Source: a virus. Taken from it: 22,279 bases of DNA. This document shows, one piece after another, positions 13,126 through 20,021 of the stretch (position 1 is its first letter; every line of letters starts with the position of its first letter). The stretch lies in IMG/VR virus record IMGVR_UViG_3300049847_000388, positions 1 through 22,279 of that record. One strand, written 5' to 3'. A program made the position numbers and the translations under genes. Below the pieces are notes generated by a model. The model was not told where the DNA came from. It searched no databases and saw nothing but the letters and a program-made list of their open reading frames with translations.

Positions 13126-16100
13126 CGCACCGCTACCTCATTCGCCATGAACCGCTCCATCGCATCGCGGAACGTCATGTCGAGCATCGACTTGTCAATC
13201 ACGAGCGTCGTCCCCGCGCCACCGGCATACGCACTGCCCGGAGTGTTCGGCATATCGCCGATCGGACCGCCGGTGGCGCGGTGCAGTTGCTTCGCAGAAT
13301 TCATTTCCCGCATCACGGTCGACGGGAGCGCGCGCGGCGGGAGCGCATCGCCGTTGATCCACTCCATGAACGGTTGGCCGAGTTGCGCGACGCGCGCCGC
13401 GTTGATCACGTACTCGCCGTTCGAGAGCCACGTCGGGATCGAATCGGATGTGGCGGTGCCCGGACCGGTGATGTAGCCTCCGGTGGCGAAGTTGCCCGCG
13501 GCGAACGCATCGCCGCTCGTGCCACCCCCTGTACCGATGTTCAGTCCGAACAACGCGCCGATCGCCTTGACGCCGGACGAGAGCGACTTGCCCGCGCTAT
13601 CCTCACCGCCGAAGAGCGACGAGTACAACGACTTCGCAAGGTTCTGCGCGATGATATCGTTGAACGTGCGCAGCAACCCCCGCCCGAAGTTTGCGATCGC
13701 TTCCGATGCGTTTTTCGACTCGTTTGCAATGTCGGTGAACAGTCGCGCGATGGCGTTCTCGCCCGCCTGGTCGAATTGCTTCGCCATGTCGTCCTGCACG
13801 ACACGCAATTCTTTGATTTTGACCTTGAGCGCCTCGACCTGTTGGATGGTCTGCGGGTTGCCGATCTCGCGCGCAAGCGCCGCGTACTTCGGCACGAGCG
13901 CATCCAATGCGTCGGCCGTTTCCTTGTGCACCTGAATGACGGCGCGGCGCCCTTCCAATTCGGTGAGCGTGCCGCTGAGAATCTGTAGTTGGATCGTGCG
14001 CTCGCGGTCGGCCTGGCGCTCTTCGATCAACTTGATGTCGCGCTCGACCTGGTCGATAGACTCCTTCGCCACGGTGAGCTTGAGCTTGATCTCGAGTTGC
14101 TCGCGCAGTTGCGGGAATTCCGATTCGTTGGCGATCGCGTCCTGCAACGCTTTGCGATTGGACGCAACCGCCGCGCGGAACGCGGAGCTTGGGTCGAAAT
14201 TCCCGCGGAGCTTCTCGTTCTCGAAAACGAGTTGCGCTTGGGTATCGGACTCCTGCAACCGGCCGCGCGCAATCTCGCGCAGGCGGTTCGCCTCGGCGGC
14301 GGTCTGCAATTCCCGGCCGCGCCGAACGCGCTCTTCGGCCGCGGCGATCTCGCCGTCGATCCGGACTTCTTCTTGCTTCAGGCGCAAGCGGTCGGCATCG
14401 GTCTTGACCGGCGCGCGCTGGATGTCGATCTTCTCCTGCTTGGCGGCGCGGATGATCGACTCTTGATAGGCGATCTCGTTCTGCGCGCCCTCGCGCGCGA
14501 TGCGCGTGCGCTCGTCCCAATACCGCTCGATGCTCACCAGGCCATCGCGGTGATTGTCCTCGAGGAGTTGCGTTTGCGTAGCCAGTTCGGCCTTCTGCTC
14601 CGCGAGCAGAGCGGCGGCGCGGCGCTTGTCCGCCTGCAACTCGGCGCGCTCGAACCCGATCACCGACGAGACGGTAACCGCGCCCTTGCTCTTCTCCTCG
14701 TTGATCTTGCGCACCAGTTCGGCGCGACGGGAAGCGATTTCTTTTGCCTCGGCGTCGGTGATCGGCTTGTCCTCGCCCTTGCGCGCGGCGGAGAACCGTT
14801 TGGCCGCGTCGTCGAACTTGACGAGTTCCTCTTCCAACTTTTGCAGCTTCGGCAGATCGCCGAACGATTGCACGAGCGCGAGCATCGCGGCCGAGTTGCC
14901 GTTCGTGCCGGCGGTTGAGCCGCTCTTTTCGGCGGCCTTGCGCCGCTCCATACCCGAGGCGATTTCCTCGTTGATCGTCTTAAGCGTGGCGACCCGGCGC
15001 TCCTGCTCGGCGATCTCGGCGTCGCTTTCCTTTCGGAACTTCGAGGCGCCGAATTCGGTCGTGTTGCTTCGGCGGAAGGTCTCCTCGACCTCCGCGCGCT
15101 TTTTCTTCATCTCGGCGAGCTTGGCCTCGTCCTTGATGAGTTGCTTCGTGTTGTCCTGAATCTCGGTCATCGAGTTGGCGTTCACGCCATGCTCGGCCTC
15201 GGCGCGCAGCATGCGCAGGCGCTTCTCGAGATCGGCCGTTGTCTGCCCGGCCTTGGTGGCGGCGTCCGCCGCGCTGTTGCCCCAGATCGACCAAGCGGTT
15301 GCGCCCACGGTGAGCAGCAAGAGGATGGCACCAAGCGGCCCGCCCACAAGCCCGAGCGCCCCGGTGAGGGCACCGGAGACGGCCGCCAAGCGTCCCTTGG
15401 AAGCGGCGTGCGTGTCGGTGGCGACGGTGGCCGCGCGTTGCGCCACGGCTTCGGCTTCGGTCGCGGCGGCGGCTCGTGCGGCGGCGGCAGCGCCAGCGGC
15501 GCGCGCGGCGTTCAGCCCGGCAACGGCCGCGGTGTGGTTCTCGGTTGCGACTGCGGCGGCGCGCTCGGCGATCGCGACCTGTTCGAGCGACTGATTGCGC
15601 CGCGCTTCGGCGGCCACGGCCACGAGAGTCGTGCGCTCGGCCAATGCCACGGCCGCTGTGACCTCGGCTTGCGCGACGGCGACGGCGGCGTTGGCGGCGG
15701 CCAATCGTGCCGCCACGGCCTCCCTGCGGGCTTCTGCGGCGGTCGCGAGGGCTTGGGCCTGCGTGTAGCCGCTGACCGCGACAGCGTGGGCCGCTTCGGC
15801 TGCGGCGAGTTCCTGACTGGTACGAACAAGCGCGCCCTGCGCCGCGGCACGCTCGTAGTTGGACGTGGCGCGCTGCGCTTCGGAGAGGGCAGCGGCGCGG
15901 TTGGCCTGCGCGGCGGCGAGCGCTTCGCCAGCGCTCACGACTCGGGCCAGCGCTCCGGCCGCATCGGCGCGAGTGGCGGCGGCCTGCGCAACCGCGTACT
16001 CCTGCGAGGCGAGGATGTTTGCTTGCGTCGCGGCGGCCTGCACGAGACGCTCGCGCGCCAGCGGCACAGCGGCGGCAGCGGCAGCGGCGTCAGCGCGCGC

Positions 16101-17399
16101 GGTCAGGTAGACGGACTCGGCGAGCGCAGCTTCGGCGGTGGCCCGGGCGGCGGCGGTGCGCGCGCCGGTGACGTCGGCTTCTGCTTTGCCAATGGCAGCG
16201 GATGCCGCCGAAACGGCAGCGGTCGCGGCGGCGGAATCAGCGTTCGCCTTGGCGCGCGCGAATGCGGCGCTCTGCGCAGCGGCGGCCGAGGCGGTGGCGT
16301 CCGCCGCGAGCGCCTCGCGTGTGGCGGCGGCAGCGGCACGGCTCTCGATCGTCGACTGCGCGAGCGCCTTTGCCTTGGCCGTGATCGCCTCGGAGAACGA
16401 GATGATCTTGCTCGCGACGAACAGGCCGAGTAGCCCGCCCAAGGCGACCTTCAGTTCGCCGACGTGGTTGTTCGTGAGTTGCGCGACCCGGCCGAGCGCA
16501 TCGAGGCCGCTGGTCGCCGCGTCGGTGAATCCGGACTGCCCGATCTTGATCTGCAAGTCGAACAGGGCATTCTTGAACTTGTTCAGCCGGCCAATTGGCC
16601 CATTGGCGCCCTCGGCGGCGCTGTCTTGAAACAGGGAGTTGATCGAGCGCGACAGCGAGGGGATCACGTCGACGGACGCGAGTTCTCCCTTCTCGAGGAG
16701 CTTCTCGAGTTCCTTCGTCGAGACGCCAAGCGCCTTCGAGAAGATCTGAATGGTGCCGGGCAGGCGCTCGCCCAATTGCTGGCGCAGTTCTTCGGAGGAG
16801 ATTTTCCCCTTCGAGATCATCTGCTGCACGGCTCGGAACGCGCCCTCGAGGTCGGCGTTCGACAAGCCCAAGGTGGCCGATGCGCGCGAGAGGCCGAGGA
16901 AGATGTTGCGTGTTTCCTGGCCCTCGAGCGCGGTGCCCTTGGCGGCGGCGGCGAGCTTGACGTACTCGGGGGCCAGGTCTTTGAAGGACTGGCCGAGTTC
17001 GTCGGAGGTCTTGCGGAGGAAGGCGTACTCTTCGGCGGCGATCTTTGTATCGCCGGTGGCGAATTTCAAGCCCTGACGGGTCTTGAATTCGGTCGCGTTG
17101 GCTTCGAAGACGTTGAAGTCCTTGAAGCCAAGGTCGGCGGGCGCGAGGGTGCGCCAGAGGACGCCGACGGAAACGATCTTCGCGGCCAGGCGGCCGAGGG
17201 CACTTTCGATCGCGTCGACTTGCGCGACGGACGAGGCCCCGGTGCCTGCGGGGATGGTGGCGGCGCGTTCAAGGCTCGCCGAGGTCTTCGTGGCGGCGCC
17301 TTGCAATTGCCCAAGGGACGCATTGATGCCCGAGACGACGGATTGAACGTTTCCGCCCTCAGCAACAAAGCGTACCTTGATGTCCGGCACCGCGGCCAT
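13122..17399 (-). CDS. Tail tape measure protein
   Basis: At 1425 aa this sets tail length and threads the tail lumen. AAGGGG lies 5 bases before the ATG at 17399. Residues about 80-280 carry the conserved tape measure domain, including LEGAFRAVQQMISKGKISSEELRQQLGERLPG. About 337-670 is an extreme Ala-rich helical stretch. A hydrophobic segment follows at about 675-705 (LGLVGGPLGAILLLLTVGATAW). Long charged coiled coils run to about 1240. Near the C-terminus, FATGGYITGPGTATSDSIPTWLSNGEYVINAA is the usual tape-measure ending. At roughly 0.15 nm per residue the tail would be near 210 nm. The gene follows the frameshift extension of the tail chaperone by two bases, and the next gene overlaps its stop by ATGA. 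Confidence 0.95.
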   Translation of the reverse strand: MAAVPDIKVRFVAEGGNVQSVVSGINASLGQLQGAATKTSASLERAATIPAGTGASSVAQVDAIESALGRLAAKIVSVGVLWRTLAPADLGFKDFNVFEANATEFKTRQGLKFATGDTKIAAEEYAFLRKTSDELGQSFKDLAPEYVKLAAAAKGTALEGQETRNIFLGLSRASATLGLSNADLEGAFRAVQQMISKGKISSEELRQQLGERLPGTIQIFSKALGVSTKELEKLLEKGELASVDVIPSLSRSINSLFQDSAAEGANGPIGRLNKFKNALFDLQIKIGQSGFTDAATSGLDALGRVAQLTNNHVGELKVALGGLLGLFVASKIISFSEAITAKAKALAQSTIESRAAAAATREALAADATASAAAAQSAAFARAKANADSAAATAAVSAASAAIGKAEADVTGARTAAARATAEAALAESVYLTARADAAAAAAAVPLARERLVQAAATQANILASQEYAVAQAAATRADAAGALARVVSAGEALAAAQANRAAALSEAQRATSNYERAAAQGALVRTSQELAAAEAAHAVAVSGYTQAQALATAAEARREAVAARLAAANAAVAVAQAEVTAAVALAERTTLVAVAAEARRNQSLEQVAIAERAAAVATENHTAAVAGLNAARAAGAAAAARAAAATEAEAVAQRAATVATDTHAASKGRLAAVSGALTGALGLVGGPLGAILLLLTVGATAWSIWGNSAADAATKAGQTTADLEKRLRMLRAEAEHGVNANSMTEIQDNTKQLIKDEAKLAEMKKKRAEVEETFRRSNTTEFGASKFRKESDAEIAEQERRVATLKTINEEIASGMERRKAAEKSGSTAGTNGNSAAMLALVQSFGDLPKLQKLEEELVKFDDAAKRFSAARKGEDKPITDAEAKEIASRRAELVRKINEEKSKGAVTVSSVIGFERAELQADKRRAAALLAEQKAELATQTQLLEDNHRDGLVSIERYWDERTRIAREGAQNEIAYQESIIRAAKQEKIDIQRAPVKTDADRLRLKQEEVRIDGEIAAAEERVRRGRELQTAAEANRLREIARGRLQESDTQAQLVFENEKLRGNFDPSSAFRAAVASNRKALQDAIANESEFPQLREQLEIKLKLTVAKESIDQVERDIKLIEERQADRERTIQLQILSGTLTELEGRRAVIQVHKETADALDALVPKYAALAREIGNPQTIQQVEALKVKIKELRVVQDDMAKQFDQAGENAIARLFTDIANESKNASEAIANFGRGLLRTFNDIIAQNLAKSLYSSLFGGEDSAGKSLSSGVKAIGALFGLNIGTGGGTSGDAFAAGNFATGGYITGPGTATSDSIPTWLSNGEYVINAARVAQLGQPFMEWINGDALPPRALPSTVMREMNSAKQLHRATGGPIGDMPNTPGSAYAGGAGTTLVIDKSMLDMTFRDAMERFMANEVAVR

Positions 17400-17401
17400 G
17401 T

Positions 17402-18090
17402 CTACCCCTTGCGTAGCGTGTCGATCGCCTTCGTGTACCCTTCCTGCGTGGCCTGCGCCACGCGTCCCGCGTATATATCTCGCAGGATGTCTTCGCGCAC
17501 CGCCTGTTCCGCTGCCTCAAGCATTGACATGAAGCGGGGGAGCGGCATACAAAGGATCTCGGCTACACTGCCGTATCCACGGCTTGCGAGGCGGTCGATA
17601 GCTGCCGCCCAAAGGTCGCGGTTGCTTTCTCGATCATCCCGTCCAGCGCGGGCTTTACCCGCAGGGCGAAAAAACTCACATTCACTTGCAGCACGGCGCC
17701 CATCAAGCGCGCCATGTCGTCGAGCGCCATCGCGCGCAGGTCGGCTTCGTCAAGGCGCGCGCCGATCGCGACCGCCTTGATGATCTCGTCGCCGTACAGC
17801 ACGAGCAACGAGAACAGATCGACGTCGACCCGGCTACTCGCTTCGGCGGTCTCGAGCGCGGCCAGCGCGGCTTCGCTCTCGGTGCCGGGCGCGGCGGTCT
17901 TGACCGCCGTGTCGATCGCATCTTGAATCCGCGACTTGACGAGGGCGACTTGCGCCGAGACGTGGTCCCACATCGGGGCCACGGCTCGGGCGAACTTCGT
18001 GACTTCTGCGACCCGTACCGGGTGCACTGTCACCTGCCGGCCGTCTTCGAGCGAGACGGTTACCGACAGGTCATCGATGGCTGAAGACAT
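17402..18090 (-). CDS. Tail assembly chaperone, -1 frameshifted long form (gpGT-like)
   Basis: Residues 1-141 are read in the first frame up to SFF. A -1 slip at the T TTT TTC site (17668-17674) then adds 88 residues, ending at TAG 17402-17404, for 229 aa in total. The added part contains DLWAAAIDRLASRGYGSVAEILCMPLPRF, then a helical, charged end (EAAEQAVREDILRDIYAGRV, TQEGYTKAIDTLRKG). This resembles the T segment of chaperones that bind tape measure and tail tube. Three facts support it: the extension frame is open exactly to the tape measure ribosome binding site, no other gene would fill 17402-17562, and a stem-loop sits 5 bases after the slip site. Frameshifting here is predicted, not shown. 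Confidence 0.8.
17563..18090 (-). CDS. Tail assembly chaperone, short form (gpG-like)
   Basis: This 175-aa protein lies between tail tube and tape measure, the invariant place of tail assembly chaperones. AAGGAAG lies just upstream of ATG 18090. The N-terminal 60 residues are beta-rich then helical (DLSVTVSLEDGRQVTVHPVRVAEVTKFARAVAPMW). The middle is helical and acidic (EAALAALETAEASSRVDVDLFSLLVLYGDEIIKAVAIGAR, LDDMARLMGAVLQVNVSFF). After SFF the frame ends with ALRVKPALDGMIEKATATFG. The frameshifted long form shares residues 1-141. These proteins coat the tape measure before the tube polymerises and are absent from the mature virion. Identification rests on position, size and the slip signal. 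Confidence 0.85.
   Translation of the reverse strand: MSSAIDDLSVTVSLEDGRQVTVHPVRVAEVTKFARAVAPMWDHVSAQVALVKSRIQDAIDTAVKTAAPGTESEAALAALETAEASSRVDVDLFSLLVLYGDEIIKAVAIGARLDEADLRAMALDDMARLMGAVLQVNVSFFALRVKPALDGMIEKATATFGRQLSTASQAVDTAV
17648..17674 (-). promoter_or_regulatory. Programmed -1 ribosomal frameshift signal
   Basis: The heptamer T TTT TTC is in the correct phase of the first frame (codons AGT TTT TTC, 17668-17676). After a 5-base spacer (GCCCT) comes a 6-bp stem, GCGGGU pairing with GCCCGC around AAA (17648-17662). Slippery site, spacing and stem match bacterial -1 frameshift elements. The -1 frame is then open for 88 codons up to the tape measure gene. Confidence 0.8.
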
Positions 18091-18099
18091 GGACTTCCT

Positions 18100-18879
18100 T
18101 TACACGAGGACCTTGATATCGCCGAACGATCCGAGGGACGAGCCGAGCGGTTGCAGCGTGTCGGCCAGCACTTCACCGGTGAGCTTGAAGTCCGCGAACT
18201 TGTCCGAGGTGATCGTCGGGAGTTGGTCGGCCAGGTTGATGCGCACGCGGTACAGTTCGATGATGCGCTTCTTCGAGTCGAGCTTGTTGATGACCTCGAG
18301 GCGGATCCACCGTTCCGGCGCCGGTTGCGAGAACATCGCGAAGTCGGTGCGCACGTCGTAGATGTAATCGATCAGCGGCGCGAGCGTGGCGCTGGCGGTT
18401 GCGAACGCGGCGGACAGGACCTTGATGCGTCCGGTTTTCGCGTCGTCAACGCGGTAGTCCGTCCCGGCGACGTAGGTCGTGCCCCCGGTGCTGTCCGTGA
18501 TCACGACGGTACCGATGTCCGGGTTCTTCGTGAACAGGTAGTCGCCGACGGAGAATCCGGTCGGGAGCACCTCGTTCGTCACCGTGCCGCCAGCGACCGC
18601 GGCTTTCGAGCCGTAGAGCGCAAGCGCCAGCATGTCGAGGTTGAAGTTTTCGGCCGTGGCCTCGAACGTGCCCTCACGTCGGTAGCCGACCACTTCATCC
18701 TGAAAGTCGTCGCCCGAGTACGACTCGAAGTGCTTGAGGATCTGTTCCTGGAACTTCACCATCGCGTCGGTGAAGTTGCCGAGCCAGGTGAACGCGCCGG
18801 GGAGGCCCGTGACCGGATCTTTTGCGGCGGCGAAGACCCGCGCGCGGGGGAACATGTAGTAGTTGTCGGCAGCGGGCAT
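18100..18879 (-). CDS. Major tail tube protein
   Basis: The 259-aa protein polymerises as hexameric rings to form the tail tube around the tape measure. AGGAG at 18886-18890 is 6 bases from ATG 18879 and overlaps the previous stop. The first half contains YYMFPRARVFAAAKDPVTGLPGAFTWLGNFTDAMVKFQEQ and EVVGYRREGTFEATAENFNLDMLALALYG, a pattern seen in siphophage tube proteins (an early strand block, then a loop and helix before the second beta sheet). The second half has VVITDSTGGTTYVAGTDYRVD and WIRLEVINKLDSKKRIIELYRVRI. Position before the chaperone and tape measure supports the call. There is no sheath gene, so the tail should be non-contractile. Confidence 0.87.
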   Translation of the reverse strand: MPAADNYYMFPRARVFAAAKDPVTGLPGAFTWLGNFTDAMVKFQEQILKHFESYSGDDFQDEVVGYRREGTFEATAENFNLDMLALALYGSKAAVAGGTVTNEVLPTGFSVGDYLFTKNPDIGTVVITDSTGGTTYVAGTDYRVDDAKTGRIKVLSAAFATASATLAPLIDYIYDVRTDFAMFSQPAPERWIRLEVINKLDSKKRIIELYRVRINLADQLPTITSDKFADFKLTGEVLADTLQPLGSSLGSFGDIKVLV

Positions 18880-18888
18880 CGTGCGCTC

Positions 18889-19338
18889 CTAGTTGAAGTC
18901 TGATTCCGGGTTGGCGCTTGCCAAGTCCGATTGGGCCGCCCGGTACCGGGCACGAAAAAGCATAACTGTCTGGTGCTGGGTTCCGTCCACGTCGTCCACG
19001 TTGAAGTGCGTGGCCTCCGCGTCGATCCCAACCCCGTCCACAAGTTGCACCGGTCGGGTGATCGCCCGATGCACCGCTACCTCGATCGCGTCGGAGTCCG
19101 CCTCGGCGTTCGTGCCGCGCGTGTGGACCTCGATACTGAATACAAGTTCGTTCTGCGCGCTGTCCGCCGCGGCTTCGTTCGTGTGCTTGCGCACGATGAT
19201 CGCCGGGAGTTCGGTCGCCTGGAACGACGCCACTCGTGACCGGTAGATGTTTGCCACCGGTACGAGTGCCGTCACGTTCGCGTCGGCGGATAGCCTGACG
19301 AACGCCCCTGCGATCACAGCTTCCCGGATACTGGTCAT
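18889..19338 (-). CDS. Tail terminator / tail completion-like protein (gpU-like)
   Basis: This 149-aa protein overlaps the preceding stop by ATGA at 19338. It begins with a helix (SIREAVIAGAFVRLSADANV) and continues with alternating strands: NIYRSRVASFQATELPAIIVRKH, ELVFSIEVHTRG, then a helix (EADSDAIEVAVHRAI) and a final sheet (GVGIDAEATHFNVDDVDGTQHQTVMLFRARYRA). That helix, strand pair, helix, strand order matches small tail terminator proteins that cap the tail at the head-proximal end. The order head-tail joining protein, this gene, tail tube is the usual one. I infer function from fold pattern and position. Confidence 0.75.
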   Translation of the reverse strand: MTSIREAVIAGAFVRLSADANVTALVPVANIYRSRVASFQATELPAIIVRKHTNEAAADSAQNELVFSIEVHTRGTNAEADSDAIEVAVHRAITRPVQLVDGVGIDAEATHFNVDDVDGTQHQTVMLFRARYRAAQSDLASANPESDFN

Positions 19339-19643
19339 ACGTTCAGTGTCACGATCACTTCACGAGCCTCGTTCAAGAATCGCACTTCACGGACCTTGAA
19401 CGTCAGCGGCACGGTGCGCACGATCAATTGCACAACATCACCATTCTTGAACGACGGGAGGCCAGCGGTGCGGCATCGGATCTGGTGATCCTGCGCCGCT
19501 TGCCTCCCGTCGAACGTCTCGAGCGTTGGCGCTTCGTACCGCACGCGCACATTGCCCGCGAGGAGAACGAGATCTGCGTTCGCTGTCAGGGCATAGATCC
19601 CGCCGAGCGCACCGTCGATCATGTCCTCCCACTGGTCTACCAT
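19335..19643 (-). CDS. Head-tail joining protein (gpFII-like)
   Basis: I take ATG 19643 as the start because its ATG overlaps the end of the decoration gene by 7 bases and the product begins cleanly (MVDQWEDMIDGALGGIYALT). The in-frame extension to 19736 is Arg/His-rich and lies antisense-like within the upstream gene. The 102-aa protein has a short N-terminal helix, then strands with VRVRYEAPTLETFDG, DHQIRCRTAGLPSFKNGDVVQLI and FKVREVRFLNEAREVIVTLNV. The pattern of a modest beta-barrel with a phrase like FKNGD before a strand resembles lambda gpFII and relatives, which form the ring where the tail docks on the filled head. Confidence 0.75.
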   Translation of the reverse strand: MVDQWEDMIDGALGGIYALTANADLVLLAGNVRVRYEAPTLETFDGRQAAQDHQIRCRTAGLPSFKNGDVVQLIVRTVPLTFKVREVRFLNEAREVIVTLNV

Positions 19644-19969
19644 TCGGTGAGCCGAACATCCATGACGGTCGCGGCACCTGCCACCGGGGCCACGGAATGG
19701 CCGAGCAGCACGTTCGCGCCGACGGTGACCGTGCACTGATTCAGCGCGTCATCCCAATAGACGGGCAGGCCGCCGGTGGCGAACGCATCGCCCGCCTTCT
19801 TCGGCAGATTCCAGATACCCTCGATCTTGACGGTGATCACGTCACCGATCGCGCCGGTCAGCAGTGCGACGCCGGCCTTCTGACCGATCACGACCACGTC
19901 ACCGGACGTCACCGCCGCGAGGCAGGTGTGGTACAGGACGTCGCCTTCTTGAACGAAATTCTTCGCCAT
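19637..19969 (-). CDS. Capsid decoration / stabilisation protein (DUF2190-type)
   Basis: Two ATGs stand in tandem at 19972 and 19969. GGAG at 19976-19979 is only 3 bases from the first but 6 from the second, so I prefer 19969 (110 aa, MAKNFVQEGDVLYHTC). The protein is nearly all beta: SGDVVVIGQKAGVALLTGAIGD, ITVKIEGIWNLPKKAGDAFATGGLPVYWDDALNQCTVTVGANVLLGHSVAPVAG, and DVRLTEW at the end. This EGVW-LPK-A-GD, PVYWDDA, G-AVA arrangement is typical of DUF2190 proteins, which lie beside capsid genes and are linked to capsid decoration or cementing. It follows the capsid gene after a 52-base gap that contains a hairpin. Confidence 0.85.
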   Translation of the reverse strand: MAKNFVQEGDVLYHTCLAAVTSGDVVVIGQKAGVALLTGAIGDVITVKIEGIWNLPKKAGDAFATGGLPVYWDDALNQCTVTVGANVLLGHSVAPVAGAATVMDVRLTEW

Positions 19970-19975
19970 CATGTT

Positions 19976-19979
19976 CTCC
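19976..19979 (-). promoter_or_regulatory. Ribosome binding site (GGAG) choosing between tandem ATGs
   Basis: GGAG lies 3 bases from the ATG at 19972 and 6 bases from the ATG at 19969. The second spacing is closer to the optimum, so the protein probably starts MAKN rather than MMAKN. Confidence 0.6.
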
Positions 19980-19990
19980 GAGTTGGGTCA

Positions 19991-20017
19991 GGGCCGGCGA
20001 TCACCGGCCCTCGAGGG
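19991..20017 (-). promoter_or_regulatory. Intercistronic hairpin after the capsid gene
   Basis: On the minus strand GGGCCGG and CCGGCCC form a perfect 7-bp stem with a 6-base loop (19991-20010), just after the capsid stop at 20022. It overlaps a 10-bp palindrome CCCTCGAGGG (20008-20017) that shares its CCC. No T-run follows, so full termination is unlikely. A partial block or an mRNA-stabilising 3' end for the abundant capsid message is possible. Confidence 0.55.
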
Positions 20018-20021
20018 TTGA

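Noticed and set aside
15141-17780. Two plus-strand open frames of over 430 codons opposite the tape measure and chaperone
   Set aside because: They mirror the Ala-rich and GC-biased codons of the minus-strand genes, and their Gly/Arg-rich composition is typical of antisense shadows.
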